DNA of 64,000 bases from positions 18,508 through 82,507 of the forward strand of contig JAJEEG010000003.1 in assembly GCA_022821085.1 (NCBI GenBank), written 5' to 3'. The first letter of the stretch is position 1. Each line of letters opens with the position of its first letter. The translations under genes and the position numbers were made by a program. This DNA comes from Candidatus Latescibacterota bacterium (GTDB lineage Bacteria > JAAXHH01). The notes beneath the pieces were generated by a model that was given only the letters and a program-made list of their open reading frames with translations, ran no database searches and had not been told where the DNA came from. Of the stretch, positions 54,963-63,501 are shown piece by piece.

Positions 54963-56090
54963 ATGGCGCGAACGGGAAGAGCGGCGATCCTGAGCGGGGA
55001 GAAGGGCACGTTTACCGTCGGCGAGGCGGTGGTCCCCGATCCCGGTCCGGGAGAGGTGCTCGTAAGGCAGTCCATGTGCGGCGTCTGCGGCACGGACGTG
55101 CACGTCTATCAAGGTCACGCGCGGCGCAAGGCCTTCCCGCTGGTACTCGGCCACGAGATCGTGGGCGTGATCGAGAAGCTGGGGTCCGGCGTCGACTCGG
55201 ACGCCATGGATAAGCCGGTCAGGGAGGGCGATCTCATCGCCATTATCCCGGGGCAGCAGTGCGGGACCTGCTACTTCTGCGCGGTGGTCCGGGAGCCCGG
55301 GCTCTGTCCGAACGTGCTGGCCTACGGATTCCGGCCCTACGCCGACATCAAGCCCCACTTCCAGGGCGGATACGCCGAATACGTGCTGCTGAACATCCCC
55401 CGCAGCAAGTTTCTCAAGGTCCAGAGTCCGCCCGAGGTCGCGGTGCTGCTCGAACCCTTCACCGTCGGCCTGCACTTCGCCGAAAAGGCCCAGATGAAGC
55501 TGGGATCCACCGCGGTCATCCAGGGCGCCGGCGCCATCGGCCTCTTCAGCCTGGCCGCGGCCATCGAGGCCGGCGCGCACCGCACCATCGTGGTCGGAGC
55601 GCCCGCGTCGCGCCTGGAACTGGCAAAGGCCTTCGGCGCCGACGTGACCATCAACATCGAGGAAGTGCCGGACGCGCAGGAACGCATCGAAGCGGTCAAG
55701 GCGGAGACGCCGGGCGGTTACGGCGCCGACGTGGTCTTCGAGTGCACGGGCGTGCCGCCGGCCATCCCGGAGGGCGTGGAAATGCTGCGGCGGGGCGGGA
55801 CCTACGTGGAAGGCGGTCATTTCACCGACGCGGGCGACGTTTCCATGAACCCGTTCAACCATTTCGTGTTCCGCCACATCACCCTCGTCGGAGTCTGGGC
55901 CAGCACCATCACGCATTTCGTGCGCGGCCTGCCTATTCTCGAATCGGGCCGCTATCCCTTCGAGGAAATGGTCTCCCACACCCTGCCGCTGAGCCGGGTC
56001 GGCGAGGCCATCGACGCGCTGTCGACCAACTACCGGCTCGACGGCGAAGAGGTCCGCAAGATCGCCATTTCGGGTGAAGTGGCCGGTTAG
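54963..56090 (+). CDS. Zinc-dependent medium-chain alcohol dehydrogenase
   Basis: 375-residue MDR protein, probably a polyol or sugar alcohol dehydrogenase. Catalytic zinc site CGVCGTDVHVYQGH and VLGHEIVGVI, structural zinc Cys set in CGTCYFCAVVREPGLC, NAD loop VIQGAGAIGLFSLAAA. ctggagg sits 4 nt before the ATG. It is followed 25 nt later by a sugar phosphate isomerase-like gene, so the two likely share a pathway. The substrate is unknown. Confidence 0.87.
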   Translation: MARTGRAAILSGEKGTFTVGEAVVPDPGPGEVLVRQSMCGVCGTDVHVYQGHARRKAFPLVLGHEIVGVIEKLGSGVDSDAMDKPVREGDLIAIIPGQQCGTCYFCAVVREPGLCPNVLAYGFRPYADIKPHFQGGYAEYVLLNIPRSKFLKVQSPPEVAVLLEPFTVGLHFAEKAQMKLGSTAVIQGAGAIGLFSLAAAIEAGAHRTIVVGAPASRLELAKAFGADVTINIEEVPDAQERIEAVKAETPGGYGADVVFECTGVPPAIPEGVEMLRRGGTYVEGGHFTDAGDVSMNPFNHFVFRHITLVGVWASTITHFVRGLPILESGRYPFEEMVSHTLPLSRVGEAIDALSTNYRLDGEEVRKIAISGEVAG

Positions 56091-56114
56091 AGGCGTAGTG
56101 TAAAGGAGCCCGCA

Positions 56115-56873
56115 TTGAAATTCAAACTGGGATTCAGCGGACTGCGGTGGCAGACCCCGGACCTGGACGAGATCCTCGGGCAGCTCAGGGAAACCGGCTG
56201 GGACGGCTGGGAGATCAGGCAGTCGCTGGACTGGCTGGGATCGGCCAGCCGGGTTAGGGCCATTTCGGACCGCGCGGGCGTCCAGGTCGCCGTGGTCACC
56301 GGAACCGGCATTACGATCGACGGGGATCACGAGATGAAGGAGCGGAACAAGCGCCGCATCGACTTCGCCGCCGACGTGGAGGCGGACACCTTCATGTTCA
56401 TGGGCGCCAACCGTCCGTACGGACGCTCATCGACGCCGGACGACATCCGGGCCCTGGCGGACCTGTCCGACGAGTTCGCCGACTACGCATCGCAGTACGA
56501 CCTGGACGTGTGCTACCACATCCATACCAGCACCACGGTCGATTCCCGCGAAGAGTGGGAGCTGCTCATGCGCCTGATGAAGCGGGCGCAGCTCTGCATC
56601 GACGTCTCCCATTCGGCCTTCTGGCACTACGATCCCGCCCAGTCCATCCGGGACTTCGGGGATCGGCTGGTGTACGTGCACCTGCAGGATTACAAGGATT
56701 ATCGCTTCGTCGAGCTCGGAGATGGCGGACTGCTGGACTTCGGCGCCGCCATGAAGTCGCTGGAGGAGATCGGTTACGACCGGTGGGTGACTGTGTGCCC
56801 CAGCCAGTCGGACCTGCCCGACCTCGAGAAGATGAAGCGGGAGCGCGCCTACCTGCGCAAACTGGGGTATTGA
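56115..56873 (+). CDS. Sugar phosphate isomerase/epimerase (TIM barrel)
   Basis: 252 residues of the AP-endonuclease-2 fold: LGFSGLRWQTPDLDEIL, GWDGWEIRQSLDW, then metal-type residues in VCYHIHTSTTV, CIDVSHSAFWHYDP and YVHLQDYKDY. Starts at TTG 56115 with aaaggag 6 nt upstream. Pairs with the preceding dehydrogenase; a distant relative is at 27544. Substrate unknown. Confidence 0.82.
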   Translation: MKFKLGFSGLRWQTPDLDEILGQLRETGWDGWEIRQSLDWLGSASRVRAISDRAGVQVAVVTGTGITIDGDHEMKERNKRRIDFAADVEADTFMFMGANRPYGRSSTPDDIRALADLSDEFADYASQYDLDVCYHIHTSTTVDSREEWELLMRLMKRAQLCIDVSHSAFWHYDPAQSIRDFGDRLVYVHLQDYKDYRFVELGDGGLLDFGAAMKSLEEIGYDRWVTVCPSQSDLPDLEKMKRERAYLRKLGY

Positions 56874-56915
56874 CCGGCCTGGCCGCGCCTCAACCGGCCC
56901 GGTGGCCGGAAAGCG

Positions 56916-58262
56916 CTACTTCCCTCTGGACTTTTCCAACACGGCCAGCGCGATATCCCCGACCCGCTCCGGGGTCTCGGCGATGACCCGGATCATGGGT
57001 TCCTTCCCCTCGTCCCCCAGGTCGTAGACGATATCCGGCACGAAGCCCTGCTCCTCGATGACCCGGGCCGTTCCCCATTCCAGCGAAGAACCCTCCCGCC
57101 TTTTTGATTCGAGCGGCTCCTCGTGCCGGTCGAAGGAGGCGACCGAAAGCCCCAGCCCCCGGCAGGCGCCCAGGATCGATTCATCGTACCGGATGTTCAT
57201 CACGGACCGTTTGGACGGGTCCTTCCGCATGGCGGTGAGGATGATCCGCGCCACGTGCGACGACGCGCCGAACTCGGGCGGCGCCACGGAGCGGATATCG
57301 CGGCGCACGCGGATGAGCCGGCCCGGGAAGGCGGCCACATCGTCCGCAGACTGCGCGCTGGCCAGCCCCATGCCCAGGTTGCACTGCACTTCCGGGACGA
57401 GATCCCCCGCGTGAGCGCTTTCAAGACGCCGCGCCGCGGCCGCCAACTGGTCCAGTACCGATAGGCGATCGGCGCCGCGGTAGAGTTCGTGGAAGTGATG
57501 GACCGGTCCGTGCCCCCCGCCCAGGGGTACCGCGTGGCGCAGGGCCCCGGTGAGGTAGGCCTTCGCGGACTCCACGGCTTCGGACACTCCGGCGCCCCTG
57601 GCCATTCCGGCGGCGATCGCGGACGCGAAGGTGCACCCCGTCCCGTGGGTGCTCCGGGTCTCGATACGTTCGGCCTCGAAGATCCGAAACTCCGCTCCGT
57701 CGAATAACACGTCGACCGCCGGTCCCTCGAGGTGGCCGCCCTTGACGACCACGTGGCGCGGCCCCATCTCGTGGAGCTTTCGGGCGATAGTCTTCATGCC
57801 TTCCGTGTCCGACGCCTCGATGCCCGTCAGCGCCTTCGCCTCGTCCAGGTTCGGCGTGACGACGGCGGCGAGGGGAACGAGCCGATCGATCAGCGTGGAG
57901 ACCGCCTCCGGTTCCAGCAGGGCGTCGCCGCTCTTGGCGAGCATCACCGGGTCCACGACCAGGGGGATGTCGGTATACGGCCGCAGCGCGCCCGCCACGG
58001 CGGCGATGATCTCCGCGTTGGCGAGCATGCCCGTCTTGATGGCCCGGGCGCCGATGTCCGAAAGGACGGATTCGATCTGCGCCGCCACCGCCTCGGGCGG
58101 CAGGTGGTGGACGGCCTGTACGCCGAGGGTGTTCTGGGCGGTCACGGAGGTTACGGCCGACATGCCGTACACGCCATTGGCCGAGAACGTCTTGAGGTCC
58201 GCCTGGATGCCGGCGCCGCCTCCGGAGTCGGAACCCGCGATGGTAAGTGCTACCGGGATCAT
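56916..58262 (-). CDS. thiDN: Hydroxymethylpyrimidine (phosphate) kinase fused to ThiN thiamine-phosphate synthase
   Basis: Two steps of thiamine synthesis on one chain of 448 residues. Residues 1-260 are Thi[65 protein letters not shown]. Residues 265-448 are ThiN, seen in [26 protein letters not shown] and [20 protein letters not shown]. ThiN replaces ThiE in archaea and some bacteria. The gene lies 25 nt behind the ClpX-like gene on the minus strand; the RBS is poor. No TPP riboswitch was recognised. Confidence 0.9.
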   Translation of the reverse strand: MIPVALTIAGSDSGGGAGIQADLKTFSANGVYGMSAVTSVTAQNTLGVQAVHHLPPEAVAAQIESVLSDIGARAIKTGMLANAEIIAAVAGALRPYTDIPLVVDPVMLAKSGDALLEPEAVSTLIDRLVPLAAVVTPNLDEAKALTGIEASDTEGMKTIARKLHEMGPRHVVVKGGHLEGPAVDVLFDGAEFRIFEAERIETRSTHGTGCTFASAIAAGMARGAGVSEAVESAKAYLTGALRHAVPLGGGHGPVHHFHELYRGADRLSVLDQLAAAARRLESAHAGDLVPEVQCNLGMGLASAQSADDVAAFPGRLIRVRRDIRSVAPPEFGASSHVARIILTAMRKDPSKRSVMNIRYDESILGACRGLGLSVASFDRHEEPLESKRREGSSLEWGTARVIEEQGFVPDIVYDLGDEGKEPMIRVIAETPERVGDIALAVLEKSRGK

Positions 58263-58287
58263 GGGAGGTGATTCGGGTGGATGATCG

Positions 58288-59799
58288 TCAGGTCGTCTTG
58301 GGTTGGTTTTCGTAGAACTTCTTGATCAGGCGGTCCAGGTACGCGCCGGGGTTCTCGATCGCAGCCCTGGTGATCTTCAGTTCCCTGGCCTGGATCAGCT
58401 TCAGGCCGTGGACGTAGTCCTTGAACAGTTCCAGCCCCATTTCTTCGGTGGTCCGGCCCTGTTGCTCCGCCAGGTTTTCCAGCGCGGCGGCCGCGGCTTC
58501 GTCCAGCGTGAGCGTGATGTCGTGTTCCGCGTAATACACCTGCACCAGCTCGGCCGGTTCGGGCGGCGCTTCCGCGAGGATCCGCTCGAGTTCGCGTTCC
58601 GGGTACTCCACCACCTCGGCCGTCACGCCGAACTGTTTCACCGTGCTGGATGGGAGTTTCTTCTCGAACCGGATCAGGATCCGCTCCATCGCGCCGATGA
58701 GGCCGCGGGCGCCCGTACCCGACTGGTGGGCCTGTTCGGCGATCAGGCGCAGCGACTTCTCGTCGAAGTCCACGTCGATGCCGTAGGCCTTGAAGTCCAG
58801 TTTCTTGGCGATGATGACCGGGCTGTTCGGGTTCCTCAGGATCTGGAACAGATCGTCGACGCTGAGCTTGTGCAGCACGGCGGTCACCGGCAGGCGCCCG
58901 ATGAACTCCGACTCGAAACCGTACTTGATCAGGTCCTCCGCGGTCACGTGCGGCAGCCATTCGCCGTCATCGGGCTTTTCCGCGCCGTCGCCCTGCTCGA
59001 AGCCCATCGTCTGCACGCTCATGCGCTTCTTGATGATCTCTTCCAGGTTGGCAAAGGCCCCGCTGACGATGAAGAGGATGTTCCGCGTATTGATGCGTTT
59101 TCTTTCCACCTTGCCCGTCTTCTGGAACTGGAGTGCGTTCTCCATCTGGGACGTCAGGTCGTGGGGCGCCTGCAGGTCCACGTCCGTCTCCTCCATCAGC
59201 TTGAGGAGCGTGCGCTGCACCCCGGTCCGCGACACGTCGGGTCCCACGATGCTGCCCGACGAGGCGATCTTGTCGATCTCGTCGATGTAGATGATGCCGT
59301 ATTCCGCCAGCTTGATGTTGCCGTCGGCCTCGTGGACCAGCGAGCGGACCAGCTCGTCCACGTCCCCGCCCACGTAGCCCGTCTCGCTGAAGCGCGTGGC
59401 ATCGCCCTTGACGAAGGGCACGCCGATCCTGCTGGCGATGAGCTTGATGAGGTAGGTCTTTCCCACCCCGGTCGGGCCGATCAGGATGATGTTGTTCTTG
59501 ATGTTCCCGACCGGTTCCTTCTCTTCCTGGAGCCGGATGCGGTTGAAATGGGTGCAGATCTTGGTGGCCAGGATCTCCTTGGCCTCGTCCTGGCGGATGA
59601 CGTATTCGTTCAGGTAGGCTTCCAGCTCCTCCGGCTTCATGTCGAACCGGATCTCCGGCAGCGGGACTTCCTCCGCGGGCGGATCCGAAGGGACGCCTTC
59701 CTTCTCCGGCTGGGCGAACTGGACCTGCGCGCCGTACTTGGTCGAGAAGAACTCCTTGAGGTCCTTCTGAATGTCACCCATGTCGGGGGTCTTGGCCAT
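58288..59799 (-). CDS. ClpX-like AAA+ unfoldase without the zinc-binding domain
   Basis: 503 residues. Walker A LIGPTGVGKTYLIKLIA, pore loop SETGYVGGDV, Walker B IIYIDEIDKIAS, arginine-finger region VSRTGVQRTLLKLME, and sensor 2 SGTGARGLIGAMERIL match ClpX. An MGF tripeptide in QTMGFEQ lies where ClpX has the IGF loop that docks ClpP. The C4 zinc domain for adaptors is replaced by an unrelated 45-residue start, and the C-terminus is about 100 residues longer (helical, Glu-rich). No clpP is nearby. Canonical ClpX may be elsewhere; I read this as a divergent paralogue that probably still binds ClpP. aaagga is 10 nt before the ATG. Confidence 0.82.
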   Translation of the reverse strand: MAKTPDMGDIQKDLKEFFSTKYGAQVQFAQPEKEGVPSDPPAEEVPLPEIRFDMKPEELEAYLNEYVIRQDEAKEILATKICTHFNRIRLQEEKEPVGNIKNNIILIGPTGVGKTYLIKLIASRIGVPFVKGDATRFSETGYVGGDVDELVRSLVHEADGNIKLAEYGIIYIDEIDKIASSGSIVGPDVSRTGVQRTLLKLMEETDVDLQAPHDLTSQMENALQFQKTGKVERKRINTRNILFIVSGAFANLEEIIKKRMSVQTMGFEQGDGAEKPDDGEWLPHVTAEDLIKYGFESEFIGRLPVTAVLHKLSVDDLFQILRNPNSPVIIAKKLDFKAYGIDVDFDEKSLRLIAEQAHQSGTGARGLIGAMERILIRFEKKLPSSTVKQFGVTAEVVEYPERELERILAEAPPEPAELVQVYYAEHDITLTLDEAAAAALENLAEQQGRTTEEMGLELFKDYVHGLKLIQARELKITRAAIENPGAYLDRLIKKFYENQPKTT

Positions 59800-59895
59800 A
59801 GGGGATCGGTCCTTTTAGTGCGGTCCGCTTGGGTCTTGGGCGCCGTCGCCTGTTCACGTGCACCATCCGCATCGGCGACGCGGTACAACCCCCGT

Positions 59896-59924
59896 AATAT
59901 AGGTGATGAGGCGCAATCGGGCAA
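59896..59924 (-). promoter_or_regulatory. Candidate promoter of the ClpX-like/thiDN unit
   Basis: Minus-strand TTGCCC (59919-59924), a 17-nt spacer and TATATT (59896-59901) lie about 97 nt upstream of the ATPase start. The 59800-59986 spacer shows nothing else. Confidence 0.5.
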
Positions 59925-59986
59925 ACGCAATTGACGTGACGCGCCGCCGGAGCGGCCGGTTTTCCCGACGTGAAAGGCTTTCAACG

Positions 59987-60454
59987 CTACGGTTTCGCGG
60001 CGCGGCCGCCGAAGGCGCGCAGGGCCCAGTACCTGACGCGGCTCCACACCCGGCCCATCCCCTCGGACCGGAGCAGATCCCGGAAGTCGCTGTCGGCGGC
60101 TTTCCGGTAATCCCGGCTCAGCCGTCCCATGCGGATCGACTGGTAGGCGCAGTCATGCATCAGGCTCGGGGCCATGGACGACCGGGTGTCGACCGCCGGG
60201 CCCGACGCACCGTCCCAGGAGTACCCGGGATACACCACGAGCCGGTTCCCGTCGAACCGGTACATGGGCAACGGGCTGGCCTCCTGCTGCAGGCGGCTCT
60301 GCCTGTACACTGTAATGGACGGGTACGCATGAGCGAGCCGGTAGACGTACTCCTCCATCACCAGGTACTTGTACTCCCTTCGGAACATCCTGCGCCGGGC
60401 GTCGCTTTTCCTGAGTTCGACCCAGCGTCCCCGCTTCGTGACAGAACAACCCAT
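59987..60454 (-). CDS. DUF1353 family protein
   Basis: 155-residue protein with the DUF1353 pattern: FRREYKYLVMEEYVYRL, FDGNRLVVYPGYSWDGASGPAVDT and MHDCAYQSIR, plus a basic C-terminus. The family is frequent in phages and some bacteria; function unknown. ATG 60454 (MGCSVTKRG) follows aaggagcgg on the minus strand; the longer frame to 60544 crosses the terminator and is unlikely to be translated. Sits between the ClpX-like ATPase and the AbiE operon. Confidence 0.78.
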   Translation of the reverse strand: MGCSVTKRGRWVELRKSDARRRMFRREYKYLVMEEYVYRLAHAYPSITVYRQSRLQQEASPLPMYRFDGNRLVVYPGYSWDGASGPAVDTRSSMAPSLMHDCAYQSIRMGRLSRDYRKAADSDFRDLLRSEGMGRVWSRVRYWALRAFGGRAAKP

Positions 60455-60544
60455 GATCCGCTCCTTCCTGATGATGTCGCACTGGCCGCTGTTGTTAGAG
60501 ACTGCTCCAGCGGCTGCGCACTGTATTATGTCAGGCAGGGGCAC

Positions 60545-60586
60545 GAAAAAACCCCGTGCCGACTGTTGATCAGAAGTAGCACGGGG
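60545..60586 (-). terminator. Rho-independent terminator or attenuator
   Basis: CCCCGTGC (minus strand, 60586-60579) pairs with GCACGGGG (60559-60552) over a 19-nt loop and is followed by a run of seven T (60551-60545). It points leftward and lies between the promoter at 60696-60724 and the DUF1353 gene, 91 nt before that gene's start. Confidence 0.8.
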
Positions 60587-60689
60587 ACGCTTGAAGGTCC
60601 GCGGGGTGCGGGTCCGCTTAAGGGACGCGAGCGTATTCCGATTTGAATTTACAGACTACTTACGCCCATGCGTGTACCATGAACGGATA
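60545..60689 (-). ncRNA. Candidate small RNA (promoter to terminator, about 145 nt)
   Basis: Transcription from the promoter at 60696-60724 would start near 60689 and reach the terminator near 60545 without an obvious ORF. Internal GC-rich complementary stretches (gcggacc/ggtccgc near 60600) suggest folding. I do not recognise tRNA, 6S, SRP RNA or tmRNA motifs. It could instead be the attenuated 5' leader of the DUF1353 gene. Confidence 0.45.
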
Positions 60690-60695
60690 GATATT

Positions 60696-60724
60696 ACTAT
60701 ACATATGTTTGGGGTGTTTGTCAA
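60696..60724 (-). promoter_or_regulatory. Strong minus-strand promoter
   Basis: TTGACA (60719-60724), a spacer of exactly 17 nt and TATAGT (60696-60701), the best match to sigma-70 consensus in the window. It lies just left of the AbiE toxin stop and reads away from it. Confidence 0.75.
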
Positions 60725-60775
60725 GCGGGGTTTTTGATGCAGCGGTCGGGGAAATCCGACAAATGGGCGGGTAAT

Positions 60776-61702
60776 TCACAGCAATTTGACGGGGCTGGCA
60801 CAGGTCCAGGGACCGGATGCCTTCCAATGTTTCGGGCAGGGACTACCGGACACAAGCGCCTCGACGACGGGCGACAGAAACTCATTGAGCGCGGCTGTAG
60901 TTTCCGCAAATAATGTGGGTACATGTTTCTGTTGAATCCGGTTGAGGAATGCCGACCACTGGACCTGTTTGGCGTCTGCGAAAGTACCGGTGAACGCCTC
61001 CACCGTCTGGGACAACGCTGTGCCCCGCTGGTCGAAAGTGAGCCTGACGGCCTCGGTCAGCCTTGCTCCTTCGAAATCGAACTGTCGTGATAGCAGCCAG
61101 ATATCATAGAAGTCTCTCATTCGGCTGTTTAACATACCCAGCTTGACCATGGCTTCGAGCTTCTCGGCAATAGTGCTCTCGCGGTTGTAGCCGATTAACC
61201 GTGGTGCCGGGAAATCCAACAACGCCGGTAGCTGCGCGACTTCCGGCCCGGGATACACCACATCTCCAAAGCCGATATCGATCTGCATGTGGATTTGTGC
61301 CGTACCTAGCGTCCCCTTGAACCGAATCCTGATCCCTTCGCGTTCCGCACCTTCGGTAATGCGCTCGGTTCGGATGTAGGTCGGATCGAAGCGCAGACCG
61401 TCCTCTTGTACGTCTACGTTCAGAATGTCCCGGACCTGCGAGACAGCATCAGTTTCCTCGTGGTGTGTACTGCCAAGCAGATCGATATCCATAGTCGGAC
61501 GAATCTCTGACGAACCCCACACCTGCAGCATCAGCGCGCCCTTAAGGATGAAGCGTTCGTTGTGTTCGGACAGGGACAACCTATAGAGAAACCGCTCCAT
61601 GGCGAAATACTGCAGAAGCTCGCCAAAGGGCCGGTGGTCGCTTCTGGCTTTGTTGAGAAGGCGCTGCCGGACTGACGCGGCAACATCGCGGGCGGGTATC
61701 AC
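60776..61702 (-). CDS. abiEii: AbiEii/AbiGii-type nucleotidyltransferase toxin
   Basis: Toxin of a type IV toxin-antitoxin pair that gives abortive phage infection. 308 residues starting at GTG 61702, overlapping the antitoxin stop. Family motifs are FILKGALMLQVWGSSEIRPTMDIDLLG (the D-x-D nucleotidyltransferase site), RIRFKGTLGTAQIHMQIDIGFGD and AEKLEAMVKLGMLNSRMRDFYDIWLLS with the conserved Lys and Asp. The frame is open to 61726. An intact protein by these criteria. Confidence 0.87.
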   Translation of the reverse strand: MIPARDVAASVRQRLLNKARSDHRPFGELLQYFAMERFLYRLSLSEHNERFILKGALMLQVWGSSEIRPTMDIDLLGSTHHEETDAVSQVRDILNVDVQEDGLRFDPTYIRTERITEGAEREGIRIRFKGTLGTAQIHMQIDIGFGDVVYPGPEVAQLPALLDFPAPRLIGYNRESTIAEKLEAMVKLGMLNSRMRDFYDIWLLSRQFDFEGARLTEAVRLTFDQRGTALSQTVEAFTGTFADAKQVQWSAFLNRIQQKHVPTLFAETTAALNEFLSPVVEALVSGSPCPKHWKASGPWTCASPVKLL

Positions 61703-62292
61703 AGGCTGGCCTCCAGGTAGGGCCACATCACCTTCTCAACCCGACACGCTCGTGCGTATCCCAGTAGCGCGCCCAGGTCAAGTCCGTTGCGCTCCCGGTG
61801 CAGCCGCAGTGCCTCCAGCACAATGTCCATACCGATCCGATTGCGGAACTTGAAACAGTCCGCTACAGTCTTATCACGGTTATAGATCTTAACCTTCGCG
61901 CCGTCAATCCGGTGCGTTTCGATGCCAGCCGAGTAGCTTGCCTTCGAGAACCGGTGGGCTCGCACTGGAGGGTAGTCGAGCGACGGCAGCCGCGACGTTT
62001 GGGTTACTGCTACCGACACTTCATGTGGAATCTGGGTTGTAATGCCGTGGTAGGCCAGTGCCGAGACAAGACAAACTACGGCGTCGGGATAGCGCAGGCC
62101 CACCGTGACCAGATCCGGATCACTGAGTGGTGGTAGCTCTGCCAGCCGGTAGACGCCCCGGCTGACCAGTTCGACGATGCCACGGTCCCTCAGGGTATAG
62201 AGCGTGTAGGGCGTGATCCCATGGCGGACGGCTTCGCTCATTCGAAGCTGGCCGCCGAACGCGCGAAAGGTCGCTTCGGCGGTTTTCTGCAT
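61699..62292 (-). CDS. abiEi: AbiEi-type antitoxin / autorepressor
   Basis: 197 residues. N-terminal winged helix (EAVRHGITPYTLYTLRDRGIVELVSRGVYRLAE) then the AbiEi antitoxin domain (VCLVSALAYHGITTQIPHEVSVAV, DKTVADCFKFRNRIGMDIVLEAL). AbiEi proteins neutralise the toxin and repress their promoter. It is translationally coupled to abiEii by a GTGA overlap. An AT-rich leader with a sharp promoter precedes it. Confidence 0.88.
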   Translation of the reverse strand: MQKTAEATFRAFGGQLRMSEAVRHGITPYTLYTLRDRGIVELVSRGVYRLAELPPLSDPDLVTVGLRYPDAVVCLVSALAYHGITTQIPHEVSVAVTQTSRLPSLDYPPVRAHRFSKASYSAGIETHRIDGAKVKIYNRDKTVADCFKFRNRIGMDIVLEALRLHRERNGLDLGALLGYARACRVEKVMWPYLEASL

Positions 62293-62342
62293 GGCAAGTC
62301 TCTTATAAAACGATACTACTTATTTATAACTTGTAACAATAT

Positions 62343-62371
62343 ATCATAGGAATGCGAGTAAGACAAGTCAA
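62343..62371 (-). promoter_or_regulatory. Promoter of the abiE operon with AT-rich operator region
   Basis: Minus-strand TTGACT (62366-62371), a 17-nt spacer and TATGAT (62343-62348). Downstream, before the start codon, the leader (62293-62342) repeats ttataa motifs and contains a ttgttacaa-like near-palindrome, plausible AbiEi operator sites. Confidence 0.7.
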
Positions 62372-62427
62372 AAACGGTTAAATAACAAAGGTTGGTCACG
62401 ACCAGTGAAATCGACAACGTCTCCTCA

Positions 62428-63185
62428 ACTACCTTATCGAGGCTGGAGAAGGTGGCGGAGGCCTCGCCCACGCGGGTTACGCGCCTGAGGTCGTCGTAGA
62501 CGGTGAAGGTGATTTTCCGAGTGGCGCCCGTGCCGGCGGCTCGCTGTCGCGCGTCCTGCGAGAAGCGCATTCTCCCCAGGTCGTCGTACTTGTAGAGGGT
62601 GGCGCCATCGGCATCGGGATGATGCCTGCTGGTCATACGGCCCAGGGTGTCGTAAGCATAGCGCGAAGTGCCGCCTCCCGGCATGGTGCTGGAGGAAAGC
62701 CTGTCCAGGGCGTCATGGGCGTAGGACGTCGTGTTATTCCGGGTGGCGGCGCTGGCTCCAGGCGAGTCGGCAGTGGCGTATTGCATGCGTCCGTAGGCGT
62801 CATGGACGCTGGTGGTCAGGACGCCTTTTTTGTCGTCGACGGTCTGGTAGGAGCGGCCAGGGCCGGATACGGTTCCCCATCTGCCGTAGCGGGTGGAGAT
62901 GGCATTGCTGGGAGTGTGTCCGGGAGGGATGAGCCGGGCGGTCCTCAGCAGGGGATCGTCGTCGTATGTGGTTCTCGTAATCCTGCTGCCCGCTGCGGCA
63001 TTCGTCAGGGCAGTGTAGCTGTAAGACGGCGTCGGTACACCGGACCAAGCAGCGTATCGGGCTTGTTTACGCGGTTGTAGTTCGTCTGGGTGACGACGTC
63101 GTTCGCGCCAGCCCGCGCACGGGTCTGTATCTGCCGGGTCAACCCACCCCAATGACCACTTGCGACAATATCACGGCTCGCTCGT
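62428..63185 (-). pseudogene. Broken RHS/YD-repeat fragment
   Basis: YD-repeat motifs recur: YAHDALDRLSS, YAYDTLGRMTSRHH, YKYDDLGRMRFSQD, FTVYDDLRRVTRVG. Similarity starts in one frame (TNYNRVNKPDT near 63080) and continues in another (YSYTALTNAAAGSRITRTTY from about 63040), so a frameshift splits it. It begins after an in-frame stop near 63185 and ends abruptly near 62430, where the frame runs into AT-rich non-RHS sequence. No start codon suits it. A displaced remnant of an RHS gene, consistent with the toxin gene to its right. Confidence 0.8.
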
Positions 63186-63243
63186 TTAAATTAGACGTCC
63201 ACTCCGTATAGCGGACGCCTAACTCAATTTTGAAGCTCCTTTT

Positions 63244-63498
63244 CTAACTTGACCTGTTCCGTTTCTCGATGATGTATTTCTGATGGCAGTTATTGCAAAG
63301 CCACCCAATACTACTTACAAAAGCTTCCTCCAGAAATCGAGCATTCAAGGCATCCCAACAGATTATGCAATGAGTATGGTCGTCTTTCTCGTCAGTAGAA
63401 AAGAACTTCGGTAACGAGGCTCTGCACCATTTTGCCGACTGAGCTTCCTCAATGTATGCGTAGAAATTACCAGATGAATCGAACTCATTCTTAGACAT
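63244..63498 (-). CDS. Small zinc-ribbon protein, candidate immunity protein
   Basis: 84 residues, acidic N-terminal half and two CxxC pairs (HCIICWDAL and WLCNNCHQKY) that look like a zinc site. ATG 63498 starts 3 nt after the stop of the toxin gene, with aaaggag inside that gene's last codons, so the two are translationally coupled. I cannot assign a named family; position and size fit an immunity protein for the RHS toxin. Codon use is more AT-rich than in the housekeeping genes. Confidence 0.6.
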   Translation of the reverse strand: MSKNEFDSSGNFYAYIEEAQSAKWCRASLPKFFSTDEKDDHTHCIICWDALNARFLEEAFVSSIGWLCNNCHQKYIIEKRNRSS

Positions 63499-63501
63499 GA
63501 G

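Noticed and set aside
60600-60660. Possible tRNA (ttcaaatc-like T-loop on the minus strand)
   Set aside because: No acceptor stem, anticodon arm or CCA end fits around it; listed only as a candidate small RNA.
62316-62427. C-terminal part of the RHS open frame
   Set aside because: After residue 240 or so the sequence becomes hydrophobic, AT-rich and unlike RHS; it overlaps the abiE promoter region, so it is read-through of non-coding DNA.
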